This document shows positions 16,560 through 24,835 of a stretch of DNA of 43,792 nt, piece after piece. The position numbers and the translations under genes were made by a program. Numbering within the stretch: the first letter of the stretch is position 1; every line of letters starts with the position of its first letter. The notes below the pieces were generated by a model, which saw only the letters and a program-made list of their open reading frames with translations, had not been told where the DNA came from and searched no databases. The stretch is from the NCBI GenBank assembly GCA_012798435.1, contig JAAZNF010000098.1:1-43792 (forward strand), written 5' to 3'. This stretch comes from Myxococcales bacterium. GTDB lineage: Bacteria; Myxococcota; B64-G9.

Positions 16560-18025
16560 GCCCGATCCTGAGCCTGCCGCCGGCCACCATGGCCCTGTTC
16601 TGGTTGCCGACCCTGGCGTGTGCTGTCGTGGAGGTCGCGCTCCCGGCCCAGAGAGCGTTGCGCGCTCTGCTCTCGCTGGCCGGGCCCGTGGCCGTCCTCG
16701 GGGTCGTGGGGTTCCTGTGGCCCGAGGTGGCGGGGCAGAGCCCTCCCCTGGCCACCTTCCTCGGAGACGGTTTTGGCCGTTTCGCGCTGGGGACCATCTG
16801 GGTGCTGGCGTTCTTCGCGATCGCTCTGCGGCGAGGCGAGGAACCACGGTCCGCCGACGGCGGGGACACGTTGCTGCTCTTGTCGGCCGCGGGCGGGTCG
16901 CTGCTCGTCCTCTCCGCGGACCTGTTCGCCACCCTCTCCGGCTTCGCCCTGACCCTGGTCCCGGTGTGGGGGCTGGCTTCCGTCTCCGGCAGGATCGAAG
17001 GACGCGAGGCGGCGCTCAAAGGGCTTTTGGCCGGCGTCCTGTCCCTGGTGCTCTTCGCCCTGGGCTCGGCCTTGATCCTTGCCGCCACGGGGCACTCCAC
17101 CCTGGCCGGGATCGGTGGCTTTTTGCGCGATCTTCCTCCCGGTGAGGCCCTACCGCCCTTGCTGGCGCCGGGGGTGGCGCTGCTGTTGGGTGGCCTGGGC
17201 TTGTTCGTGGCCGCGGTACCGCTGCACATGTGGTTTTCAGACCTGGCGGAGGGGTTGCCGGCCTCGGCCTCGCTGTGGCTCACGGGCGGGGTGCTGGTGG
17301 CCGGGCTGGCGGTCTCGGCGCGGATCTTGCTCACGGCGCTCCTGCCGCTCGCGCAACACCCCCAGATCGGTTGGGTGGAGCTACTGCGGGGCGTCGGCCT
17401 GGTGGCCCTGCTGGTCGCCAACGCGGTGGCCCTGGTGCAGTCCCGCCTGCAGCGAATGGCGGGCTACCTGGCGGCCGGGCAGACCGGGTTCTTGCTGCTC
17501 GGGATCGCCGCCGCGGGAGAGGTGCGCGGCGAGGGCGAGCACATCGTGGGTGGCATCCTGGTCTTCTTGCTGGTCCATGCCCTCACCTGGGCGGGCCTCT
17601 ACGCGGGGTTCTCCCGGCTCACGGGTCCCGAGCCACCGCGGGTGAGCCACCTGGAAGGCCTGGCGCGGCAATGTCCCTGGCTGGCGGCGGTCATGGGCCT
17701 GGCGCTGTTGTGTCTCTCGGGAATGCCGCTCACGGCCGGCTTCTTCTCCCGGCTCGTCTTGCTCGAGGCCATGGTGAGCGCGGGCTGGACGGGGACGGCC
17801 GTGCTGGCGGCCCTGTCCCTGGGCCTGGTGCTGGTCATGAGCCTGGGGCTGGTGGCGGCCATGGTCATGCGGCCGCCGACTTCGGCATCGCCGCGCCCGA
17901 CGGGTGTCTGGCCCGCGCTGGCCGCCGCCGTCACCGCCGTGGCCATCCTGGCGATCGGGTTCTTGCCTGGCGGAGTCCTGCGCGTCGCGCTGCAGGCCGC
18001 CCGGAGCCTGGCTCTGGGGTTCTGA
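16556..18025 (+). CDS. nuoN: NuoN-like antiporter-type subunit, proton-relay residues changed
   Basis: A 489-aa polytopic membrane protein, usual length for NuoN. AAVPLHMWFSDLAEGLPASA corresponds to the NuoN TM7-8 AVPFHMW..D..EGAP motif, but the conserved lysine before it is replaced by a hydrophobic residue. The TM5 glutamate is Ala (LSGFALTLVPVWGLAS). The late motif SGMPLTAGFFSRL has Arg for the conserved Lys. The GTG at 16556 overlaps the nuoM stop. It is the last gene of the module and converges with the PilZ gene, leaving a 10-base gap without a visible terminator. Confidence 0.78.
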   Translation: MSPILSLPPATMALFWLPTLACAVVEVALPAQRALRALLSLAGPVAVLGVVGFLWPEVAGQSPPLATFLGDGFGRFALGTIWVLAFFAIALRRGEEPRSADGGDTLLLLSAAGGSLLVLSADLFATLSGFALTLVPVWGLASVSGRIEGREAALKGLLAGVLSLVLFALGSALILAATGHSTLAGIGGFLRDLPPGEALPPLLAPGVALLLGGLGLFVAAVPLHMWFSDLAEGLPASASLWLTGGVLVAGLAVSARILLTALLPLAQHPQIGWVELLRGVGLVALLVANAVALVQSRLQRMAGYLAAGQTGFLLLGIAAAGEVRGEGEHIVGGILVFLLVHALTWAGLYAGFSRLTGPEPPRVSHLEGLARQCPWLAAVMGLALLCLSGMPLTAGFFSRLVLLEAMVSAGWTGTAVLAALSLGLVLVMSLGLVAAMVMRPPTSASPRPTGVWPALAAAVTAVAILAIGFLPGGVLRVALQAARSLALGF

Positions 18026-18035
18026 TTCTGGTGGC

Positions 18036-18419
18036 CTATTCCGATCGCCGCGGCAAGGGCGGGGGTCCGACGGGGGCCGGTGCACCATAATGAGTGGAGA
18101 CGAAGCGGCGGATGGCTTCATGGGCGGCGGCGTCCATACGGACGAAGCGGACGCCCATCCAGTCCGAGGACACGCCCCCAGAGCTCCGTTGATGATAACT
18201 CACCTCGGCGGAGGCGCTGATGGCGGGCTGGTTCTCCGACAGAGAAAACTCCACCTCCACCGCGCTGCCGACCGGGGGCAGCTTGGGCAGGTAGATACCC
18301 ATGCCCCCCTCGCTGAGATCCCGCCCCACCCCGTTGAACCGGCCGCGGATGGTGTCCACCTTGACGCGGAAGGCCACCGGTATTCGCAGAGTGCGCCGTT
18401 TCTCGCTTCCCAGGCTCAT
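18036..18419 (-). CDS. PilZ-domain (c-di-GMP-binding) protein
   Basis: A 127-aa single-domain protein. It has both halves of the c-di-GMP-binding signature: KRRTLRIP (the RxxxR half, residues 7-14) and DLSEGGMGIYLP (the DxSxxG half, near residue 39). A second beta part ends WMGVRFVRMD, followed by a helix with HEAIRRFV and a proline-rich tail. It would act as a c-di-GMP effector in the cytoplasm, target unknown. The ATG (18419) overlaps the selB stop in an ATGA, with GAGGAG upstream inside selB, so it is translated with selB. No functional link between Sec insertion and c-di-GMP is established. Confidence 0.88.
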   Translation of the reverse strand: MSLGSEKRRTLRIPVAFRVKVDTIRGRFNGVGRDLSEGGMGIYLPKLPPVGSAVEVEFSLSENQPAISASAEVSYHQRSSGGVSSDWMGVRFVRMDAAAHEAIRRFVSTHYGAPAPVGPPPLPRRSE

Positions 18420-20374
18420 GATTCTTCTCCTCGTCCCGCGCCGGCCGTCCGCGGCACCCGTCGGTCGCCGACTCGCAGGGTCACCTTTTCCCGATCGAAG
18501 TACTCCGCCAGCGGAATGGCGAACTTCCGGCTGGTTCCGACCAGCCCCTTCCACTCCTGCGTGGTGATGGCGCCCCGCTGTTCGAGGTGTTGCCGCAGGC
18601 GCGCGCGCAGGTCCTCGATGGCCGGCGCCGAGAAGAACAGCTCGGCCGATACCCGGATCAACCGCCGGGAACGGACCAGGTGCGAGAGCAGCTCGGTCAC
18701 TTCCTTCACGCCGCAGGACAGGCGCTGCGCCGCCTCCTCCGGCCGCGGTGGGGCCAGACCGGCCTGGTCGAAGAGCGCGGCCAGCTCCTCGCTCTGACTC
18801 GCCCGCTGGCCCGAGAGCCGTACCCGGTGCGTCGAGAGTCGCACCGCGTCCGCCTCGGCCGCCAGCGCGCCGCGGCGGCAGAAGTCGTCGAGCAGCGCGC
18901 GGAAGACGCGGGGCGAAAGCTCGGGTTGGAGCCGCTGGCGTAGCGCCTCGGTCGGCATGCCGGGAAGCAGCGGGTTCTCCTGGTGGAAACGCTCCAGGGT
19001 GCGGTGCGCCCGCTCCAGCGCCTGCGCGCGCGCGCCCGCCCCGATGGCCCGTTGGCGCTCCGGATCGGTCCACAGCAGCCCGCCCTCGCCGGCGATCTGC
19101 TCCAGCGCGGCCTGGATCTCGGAGGGCCCCGCGCCGGTCTCCAGGGCGAGTTCGGCGGCGCTGGCCCCGGCCAACTCCCGCCCGTCGAGCAGGATCGAGA
19201 CCCGCTCGGCCAGGGTGCCGCGGTCGAGCCGGCGCAGGCGCTCCAGCCGGACCTGGGCCTCGCGCGTTCGCCGCCGGGGTGGATGGGGGTCCAGCACGCG
19301 TCCCCCGCCGATGGTGGTCCCCCGGCCCGGGATCGGGGCGAACCCCCGCAGGATGAAACGCTGGCCGGCGAAGAGAGCCAGCGGCTCCTGGGCGTGGATG
19401 CGGGCGAAGGCGGCTTCGCCCGGCGAGAGGCGCTCGGCACCCCACAGGCGCACCCGGACCTCGCTCTTGGCGGTACCCGCGTAGAGGATGGCCGAGAAGC
19501 GCGCCGGGCGCGCCTCGGCGCCGGCGACCAGTTCGAGGCGCGATTCGAAGTCGCGGCTGGGCTGGAAGCCGGGTTGGCAGATCACCTGACCTCGCGAGAG
19601 CTCTTCCTGGGCGACGCCGGACAGGTTGACGGCGACACGCTGTCCGGCAAAGGCCTCGGGCTGCTCGCGACCGTGGCTCTGCAGGGCGCGGATCTTCACC
19701 TTGCGCAGCTTCCCGCCGGGATCGGGAACGATGTCCACCATGCCGTCCGAGCGCAGCTGGCCCGTCAGCAGGGTGCCGGTGACCACCGTGCCGAAACCCT
19801 GCGCCGAGAAGATGCGATCGATGGGCAAGAAGGGCGGGGCCGAAAAATTCCGCGGGGGGACGTCGCGGCCCGCTTCCAGCAGGAGCCGCTTGAGCTCGGC
19901 GAGCCCCTGGCCGGTGCGGCTGGAGACTCGCACCTTCGGGCTGGCCTCGAGGAACGTGCCGGCCAGCTCGCGTCCCAGGTCGGCGAGCACCTCTTCCTGC
20001 CAGGCCGGATCGGGGGTCAGGTCGATCTTGGTGAGCGCCACCACGCCGCGGCGGATGCCCAACAGGTGGCAGATGTCCACGTGCTCGCGCGTCTGGGGCA
20101 TGACCCCCTCGTCCGCCGCTACCACCAGCAGGCACAGATCGATGCCGCCCGTTCCAGCCACCATGTTCTTGACGAAGCGCTCGTGGCCCGGGACGTCGAC
20201 GATGGCCGCGTGCAGATCGGGCGCGAGTGCAAGTTCGGCGAAGCCCAGGTCGATGGTGATGCCGCGCTTTTTCTCCTCCGGCAAGCGATCCGGATCCACC
20301 CCCGTCAGCGCGCGAACCAGGGCCGACTTCCCGTGATCGATGTGGCCGGCCGTGCCGATGACGATCGAGCGCAT
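18416..20374 (-). CDS. selB: Selenocysteine-specific elongation factor SelB
   Basis: A 652-aa GTPase that delivers selenocysteyl-tRNA to UGA codons followed by a SECIS hairpin. The EF-Tu-like G domain shows GHIDHGKS (G1), KKRGITIDLGFA (switch region), DVPGHERFVKNM (G3) and TKID (G4). Beta-barrel domains 2-3 follow (FSAQGFGTVVTGTLL is a SelB/EF-Tu domain-2 motif), then the family's C-terminal winged helices, ending in EWKGLVGTSRKFAIPLAEYF and RVGDRR, the final wing that reads the SECIS. The ATG at 20374 has GGGAGG 3 bases before it; an in-frame upstream ATG at 20410 would add 12 residues. selA, selC and selD are not in the window. Confidence 0.96.
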   Translation of the reverse strand: MRSIVIGTAGHIDHGKSALVRALTGVDPDRLPEEKKRGITIDLGFAELALAPDLHAAIVDVPGHERFVKNMVAGTGGIDLCLLVVAADEGVMPQTREHVDICHLLGIRRGVVALTKIDLTPDPAWQEEVLADLGRELAGTFLEASPKVRVSSRTGQGLAELKRLLLEAGRDVPPRNFSAPPFLPIDRIFSAQGFGTVVTGTLLTGQLRSDGMVDIVPDPGGKLRKVKIRALQSHGREQPEAFAGQRVAVNLSGVAQEELSRGQVICQPGFQPSRDFESRLELVAGAEARPARFSAILYAGTAKSEVRVRLWGAERLSPGEAAFARIHAQEPLALFAGQRFILRGFAPIPGRGTTIGGGRVLDPHPPRRRTREAQVRLERLRRLDRGTLAERVSILLDGRELAGASAAELALETGAGPSEIQAALEQIAGEGGLLWTDPERQRAIGAGARAQALERAHRTLERFHQENPLLPGMPTEALRQRLQPELSPRVFRALLDDFCRRGALAAEADAVRLSTHRVRLSGQRASQSEELAALFDQAGLAPPRPEEAAQRLSCGVKEVTELLSHLVRSRRLIRVSAELFFSAPAIEDLRARLRQHLEQRGAITTQEWKGLVGTSRKFAIPLAEYFDREKVTLRVGDRRVPRTAGAGRGEES

Positions 20375-20469
20375 ATCCTCCCGATAGCAGAGAGGGTGCC
20401 CGGTGATCAAGAGCCGAGAGCATCGATCGCCAAAATGCCTAACCGGCGAAAAAAACAGGCGATATTTTC

Positions 20470-20499
20470 TTGCCAGAGGAGTGCCTCGGGAATTATCAT
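20470..20499 (+). promoter_or_regulatory. Putative sigma-70 promoter of the zinc-ribbon/TPR gene
   Basis: TTGCCA (20470-20475, 5 of 6), 18-base spacer, TATCAT (20494-20499, 5 of 6). The leader would be about 72 bases. It lies in the 203-base divergent gap with selB; no clear selB promoter was found there. Confidence 0.55.
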
Positions 20500-20577
20500 C
20501 CTCTTCTTGAAGGTGGTGTGTTCCCTGGTGGCTCGATTCCCTGGCGCCGTCTGCGCCAGGCGCGACAGGGTGCCTCC

Positions 20578-22698
20578 ATGGTCGTTGTTTGTCCCCACTG
20601 CCAGCAATACTTCGAAGTGGACGAAGTGTATTTCCAGCAAGGCATCCCGGTGCCTTGCCCCACCTGCCAGGGTCCGCTGGTCCCCTATGTGGCGCCGGCC
20701 GCCCCGCAGGTGGAGCCCGCGTCCGGTGCTACCCCGGAGCCGCCGCCGGCCACTGCCGGGCTTGCCCTCGATCAGGGTGTGGCGAGCCCGTCGGCGCCCG
20801 AGCCGGCGCCCTCCGCGCCGGCGTGGAGCAGCGGCGATCTGCTGTGGTCCGGTTCGCGGCCGCCGGAGCCTCCTCCTCCCGCTCCACCCGAGCCTTCGTT
20901 GGCTCCGGCCGAGGTCTCGGCGCCCGCCGAGCCCCCTTCTCCGCCAACCTCCCAGCCGGAAGAACCCGCGTCGGCGCCCGCCATCGACACCACGCCGGTC
21001 GCATCGTCGGCCGTGACTCCAAGCGCAGACGCGGATTCACAGCCGGCGGCCGCCGCGATGGACGCCTCGGCAGCGGTAAAGACATCGCCCGGACGGCCTG
21101 CCTCGTCCTGGGAAGAGGTGGGTCAGCTTTCATGGGGGGCGCCGCCGCCCCCGGTCCCAGGCACGTCGCCCGCGGCGGCGTTCAGCTCGCCCGACGTGGT
21201 CCCGCCGCAGGCCCCGGCGCCAGGCGCCTGGGGACCGGTGCAGAGCCCCGGCGCGCAGTTGCCCACGGCCCCGGTGGCCGCCTGGGCCGAGGTCGACCCC
21301 GGCTTGCCGCCGCCGCCACCCCCGGTGCCGGAGCCAACGCAGGAAGCGCCGGTGGGCGCTGTCAGCGCCCCCGAGATCGTCCCGGAGGCCGCGCCGGTGG
21401 AGGCGTGGGGCACCGTGCCGAGCGCGCCTCCGCCAGCGCCGGTGGCCGAGGAGCCGGTGGCTCCACCGGTCCCAACGAGCGGAGAGGTGGCCCCCGGCGT
21501 TCCCCCGACGCCCGCAGGTCCGGCTGTGTCGGGTCCGGACGGAAGCGGCGCGGACAAGGACTGGGCCGACGCCGCGGCTGCCTGGGCCGCGAGCGGGTTC
21601 GCCGCGGACAAGATGCCGGTGTTCGTGCGACAGCGTCAGAGCGAACCCCCGCCGGTCGCACCGGCCGCCCCGGGCGCGCCAGCGCCGCTGCTGACGGAAG
21701 GAGACGTCGCGCCGGAGTTGCCGGCCGAGTCGCTGGTGAGCGCGCCGGCGGCCGCCCCGCCTCCGCCGGTCGTCGCCCCCACACCCCCGTTCGTGGTGGC
21801 GGCGCCGGTGCCCCCGGTGGCGGTACCGCCGCCACTCAAACCGCCCAGCAAGCCGGAGATCATCCTGCCCTCGCCGGGCGTACCGCCGCCCCTCGCGGGG
21901 CGGGCCGCCTCCACCTACGTGATGAGGGGCAGCGGGGAGGGACGGACCTCCGACGCCCCCTGGACCCAGGACTCGGTCCCGCCTCCCGCGGGCCAGTCGC
22001 AGCCGGTACGCATGGTGTTGCCCAGCATCCCCCCGGAGCCTTTGACGGCCCCCGCCGCGGCACCCAGCCTGCCCGCGCGCCGGGGCGGCCACCCGGTGCT
22101 GTGGACGGTGCTCGTGCTGATGTTGCTCGCGGGTGGCGCCTTTGCGGGGTGGTGGTTCTTCCTGGGCGGCAAAGAGCGGTTCCTCGGCGGCGGCGGCCGG
22201 CCGGACGCGCGGGACGCCGGGGTGGCGGCCCCGGCGGCGGAGCCGGCGCCCCCGGCAGAAGAAACCGCGTCCGCGCCGCCCGACGCCGGACCGGAACCGG
22301 ACAAGGAGAAACCGCCGGAGGTAGCGGAGCCGGTTGTGCCGCCCAAGCCGGAGCCGCCCAAGATCCCGCCGCGGGTCGACACTCCCAAGCCGCCCAAGCC
22401 CGACCGGCCCGTGGCCGCGGTGGACCGCAAGGCCCGGGCGGCGGAGGCCGTGGAGTTCTACAAGAAGGGCAACGAGGCGGTGAAGAAGGCCCAGTACCAG
22501 GAGGCGGTCCGGAACTACCAGAAGGCCCTGGAACTGGACCCCACGCTGTCGGTCGCGCACCGGGGGCTCGGCATCTCCTTCGCCCAGCTCCGCCGGAACC
22601 AGGACGCCTGCCGCGAGTACCGGCTGTACCAGAAGAGCTTGCCCGCCAATTCCAAGGAGCTGCCCGCCCTGCAGCAGATCCTCAAGGACTGCAAGTAG
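20578..22698 (+). CDS. Zinc-ribbon, proline/alanine-rich, single-TM, TPR protein
   Basis: A 706-aa protein in four parts. Residues 1-37 form an MJ0042-type zinc ribbon (CPHCQQYFEVDEVYF, then CPTC). Residues about 40-500 are a low-complexity Pro/Ala/Val linker with repeated PP(P)(A/V)P runs. One TM helix follows near 515-535 (VLWTVLVLMLLAGGAFAGWW). After a second Pro/Lys-rich spacer, the C-terminal 90 residues contain TPR helices: AVEFYKKGNEAVKKAQYQEA, then YQKALELDP and HRGLGISFAQL. This layout places the ribbon in the cytoplasm and the TPR in the periplasm. Such proteins recur in Myxococcota; function is unknown. The ATG at 20578 places the ribbon at the N-terminus; upstream in-frame sequence is unlike protein. 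Confidence 0.85.
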   Translation: MVVVCPHCQQYFEVDEVYFQQGIPVPCPTCQGPLVPYVAPAAPQVEPASGATPEPPPATAGLALDQGVASPSAPEPAPSAPAWSSGDLLWSGSRPPEPPPPAPPEPSLAPAEVSAPAEPPSPPTSQPEEPASAPAIDTTPVASSAVTPSADADSQPAAAAMDASAAVKTSPGRPASSWEEVGQLSWGAPPPPVPGTSPAAAFSSPDVVPPQAPAPGAWGPVQSPGAQLPTAPVAAWAEVDPGLPPPPPPVPEPTQEAPVGAVSAPEIVPEAAPVEAWGTVPSAPPPAPVAEEPVAPPVPTSGEVAPGVPPTPAGPAVSGPDGSGADKDWADAAAAWAASGFAADKMPVFVRQRQSEPPPVAPAAPGAPAPLLTEGDVAPELPAESLVSAPAAAPPPPVVAPTPPFVVAAPVPPVAVPPPLKPPSKPEIILPSPGVPPPLAGRAASTYVMRGSGEGRTSDAPWTQDSVPPPAGQSQPVRMVLPSIPPEPLTAPAAAPSLPARRGGHPVLWTVLVLMLLAGGAFAGWWFFLGGKERFLGGGGRPDARDAGVAAPAAEPAPPAEETASAPPDAGPEPDKEKPPEVAEPVVPPKPEPPKIPPRVDTPKPPKPDRPVAAVDRKARAAEAVEFYKKGNEAVKKAQYQEAVRNYQKALELDPTLSVAHRGLGISFAQLRRNQDACREYRLYQKSLPANSKELPALQQILKDCK

Positions 22699-22768
22699 GC
22701 CGGCCGCTTCGATTGCCCGCGCAGGGGAAGACAGCCCAACGAGAGGGGGTCTCTTCCTGGGAAGCTTC

Positions 22769-22789
22769 ACCGCGGAGCGCAAGCGCGGT
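22769..22789. repeat. Inverted repeat in a convergent gap
   Basis: ACCGCG (22769-22774) and CGCGGT (22784-22789) flank a 9-base loop between the convergent TPR and radical SAM genes. There is no T-tract. It may be a weak bidirectional terminator. Nothing else is seen in the 216-base gap. Confidence 0.25.
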
Positions 22790-22914
22790 TCGCCCCGCCT
22801 GCCATCTGGCCGCTGGCGCTGCTCCCGGCGAAAGGCGGCCGCCGAACACCTGTCTCACACGGTGCCAGGGCGGTCTTCTGCCTCTCGTTCCTCTTCCTCG
22901 TCCCGTTCGTCCCG

Positions 22915-24192
22915 TCAAGAGCGAGCCTGTTTCGCGCCCACTGGACTGTTGCGCGCCAGGTCCGTGACGACGGCGCCTTGCGCGGCGGCCTCGATGGCCG
23001 CGATGGGATAGGGCAGCTGCGCGCCCGGCGGGATCAGATCCACCGTGCACGAGCGGAACTTCTGGTTCTGCATTCGGCAGTCCTTGTGCCGCTTGCACCA
23101 CAGCGGGTGGTGGGTCATGCGTTCCCACACCGCCCGCACCCCCTCCTCGACCGCGTTGCCGAAGGCGATGGGGGTGAAGTCGCAGGGGCACATGTCGCCG
23201 TAGGCGGTCATGTAGAACTGGTTGTAGGCCCCGAAGCAGCCCATCGAATCCGGCGAGTTGACCAGCGCCTGGGCGGTGAGGCTGGGGTACGCCGGATCGC
23301 GGTAGTAGCGCAGTGCCTCCTTGCGGATGGCCTCGCGCTCCTCGGGCGTGAGCAGGATGTCCTTCTGCCCCGCCAGGCGCCCGGTGGGGATGGCGTCGAA
23401 CTGCACGATCTCGTTGATGCCGAGCTTCTTTCCCAGATCCATGAAGCCGGCAAGCTCCCCGTCGCGGAACTTCTCGCCGGTCAGGTAGATGGAGAAGCCC
23501 ACCATCAGCCCGGCGCGCTTCGCGTTCTCGATGTTGCGCATGATGGCCTGGTACAGGCCGGGACGGCGCCGCCGCTCGTCGTGGATCTTCTCGTCGGGGC
23601 TGTCGAGGCTGATGAACAGGGCGTACAGTCCGGCGTCGCGCAGCCGGGTGCAGGCGTCCGGGGTGAGCCGCTCGCCATTGGTGAACATGAGGCAGGTGGC
23701 CCGCTCCTTGTCCACGCAGGCGGTGAGCTCGAAGATGTCGGGACGCAGCAGCGGCTCCCCGCCGGTGAAGATGACGTTGGTGGTGCCGAGGTCCACCGTC
23801 TCGCGGATGATGCCCTTCCACTGCTCGGTGGAGAGCGGCGGCCACCGGCGGATGTTGGGCTGGCAGGAGCAGTGGACGCAGTCGGCCTGGCAGGCGTAGG
23901 TGACGGCCAGGGTGGCGGCGGCCGGCTTGCGCGCCTTGAGGAACACCCGCTCCAGGCGGTCGATCAGCCCGCGCTTGCCAGGGCCGGAGGGGAGCGGAGG
24001 GTCGAAGAACGACACGCTGCGCGCGCCCCGGAAAAAGCCCACCGTCTTGAAGTGGTTGAGCCGCTCCAGGTGTCGCTCGAGGTAGCAGCGCGCGTCCGCC
24101 GGGAGCCGCGGCTCCGGCCGGAGCGCGAGGCGCCCGTCCTCCAGTGCCACCTCGAAGGCCGCCAAGGACTCTGGATCCAGAGTGGGGATCAT
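22915..24192 (-). CDS. Radical SAM protein with SPASM-like C-terminal cysteines
   Basis: A 425-aa enzyme. A leader domain of about 90 residues precedes the radical SAM core with C101-x3-C105-x2-C108 (TYACQADCVHCSC). VIFTGGEPLLRPDIFEL is the usual GGE/P motif for SAM binding, and LFISLDSPDEKIHDERR matches PqqE/AnSME-type cores. The C-terminal part has CFGAYNQFYMTAYGDMCPC, then CKRHKDC and SC, resembling a SPASM/twitch domain holding an extra Fe-S cluster. Substrate unknown; relatives modify peptides or heme-like tetrapyrroles. No precursor-peptide gene was seen nearby. The ATG (24192) overlaps the TetR stop (ATGA), so the gene is co-expressed with its likely regulator. Confidence 0.9.
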   Translation of the reverse strand: MIPTLDPESLAAFEVALEDGRLALRPEPRLPADARCYLERHLERLNHFKTVGFFRGARSVSFFDPPLPSGPGKRGLIDRLERVFLKARKPAAATLAVTYACQADCVHCSCQPNIRRWPPLSTEQWKGIIRETVDLGTTNVIFTGGEPLLRPDIFELTACVDKERATCLMFTNGERLTPDACTRLRDAGLYALFISLDSPDEKIHDERRRRPGLYQAIMRNIENAKRAGLMVGFSIYLTGEKFRDGELAGFMDLGKKLGINEIVQFDAIPTGRLAGQKDILLTPEEREAIRKEALRYYRDPAYPSLTAQALVNSPDSMGCFGAYNQFYMTAYGDMCPCDFTPIAFGNAVEEGVRAVWERMTHHPLWCKRHKDCRMQNQKFRSCTVDLIPPGAQLPYPIAAIEAAAQGAVVTDLARNSPVGAKQARS

Positions 24193-24818
24193 CGTCTGTT
24201 TCCTTTCCGTACAGCGCCCGCGCGTCGGGGTGAGAGCATCGAGCCGAGCCAGCGCCGCGCCGCGACGAGCAGGGCCCGGGACGAGAACGCCCCCTCGTCG
24301 TAGAGCCGCTGCAGCAGCGGGCCCTCGACCAGGGATAGCACCAGCACCGCCATCGCCGCTGGTTCGAAGGTGCCGCCGCGCCGGCGGCGGATCTCGGCCA
24401 GATCCTCGGTGAGCCGGCGCCGCAGGCCGGCCTGGACCAGCCGCACCGCCTCGCGCACTCTGCGCTCCTGCAACCCGTACCCCCAGTACTCGATCCACAC
24501 CCGGGTGGTGTCGCGGCTGCGCGCGTCGGAGGGCGCCAGGTGGAAGGTGAGCACGGCCAGCAGCCGCTCCAGCGGATCGGCGAAGCGCGCCCGGTAGGCG
24601 TCGAGCGCCGAAAGGTGGGCCTCGCCCAGCGAGCGCATGAGCGCGGCCAGCATCTCCTCCTTGCTGCGAAAATAGTAGTGCAGGATGCCGCGCGGCAGCT
24701 TCGCCTCGCGCGCGATGTCGGACACCGAGCAGGCCGCGAACCCCTTGCGGGCGATGGCCCGAAAGAGCCCGTTCAGGATCTGCTCGCGCCGCAGGGGCGC
24801 CACCACCGGCCGGGCCAC
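24189..24818 (-). CDS. TetR-family regulator coupled to a radical SAM gene
   Basis: A 209-aa regulator. The HTH is at about residues 10-57: REQILNGLFRAIARKGFAAC, then VSDIAREAKLPRGILHYYF. The C-terminal domain has FHLAPSDARSRD and WIEYWGYGLQE features common in the BetI-like subgroup. The GTG at 24818 is preferred: it has AGGAGG just upstream, while a TTG at 24851 would put the operator and the -10 region inside the gene. The stop overlaps the radical SAM ATG. It is divergent from the outer-membrane protein gene at 24987, which it could also regulate. Confidence 0.9.
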   Translation of the reverse strand: MARPVVAPLRREQILNGLFRAIARKGFAACSVSDIAREAKLPRGILHYYFRSKEEMLAALMRSLGEAHLSALDAYRARFADPLERLLAVLTFHLAPSDARSRDTTRVWIEYWGYGLQERRVREAVRLVQAGLRRRLTEDLAEIRRRRGGTFEPAAMAVLVLSLVEGPLLQRLYDEGAFSSRALLVAARRWLGSMLSPRRAGAVRKGNRR

Positions 24819-24835
24819 GCCTCCTCCTGGGTTGG

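Noticed and set aside
13876-17095. Long minus-strand open frames across the nuo-like cluster (up to 930 codons)
   Set aside because: They are shadows of the GC-rich plus-strand genes: rich in Arg, Pro, Gln and Ala, without domains, starts or ribosome binding sites.
12621-18025. Interpretation as an Mrp-type antiporter or formate hydrogenlyase membrane arm
   Set aside because: Gene order J-K-L-M-N, the exact NuoK length and the NuoK end motifs fit complex I better; MnhB, E, F and G and hydrogenase subunits are absent.
21130-22782. Minus-strand open frame of 550 codons over the proline-rich gene
   Set aside because: Antisense of a Pro/Ala repeat region gives an Arg/Gly-rich frame; the plus-strand protein has real zinc-ribbon, TM and TPR parts.
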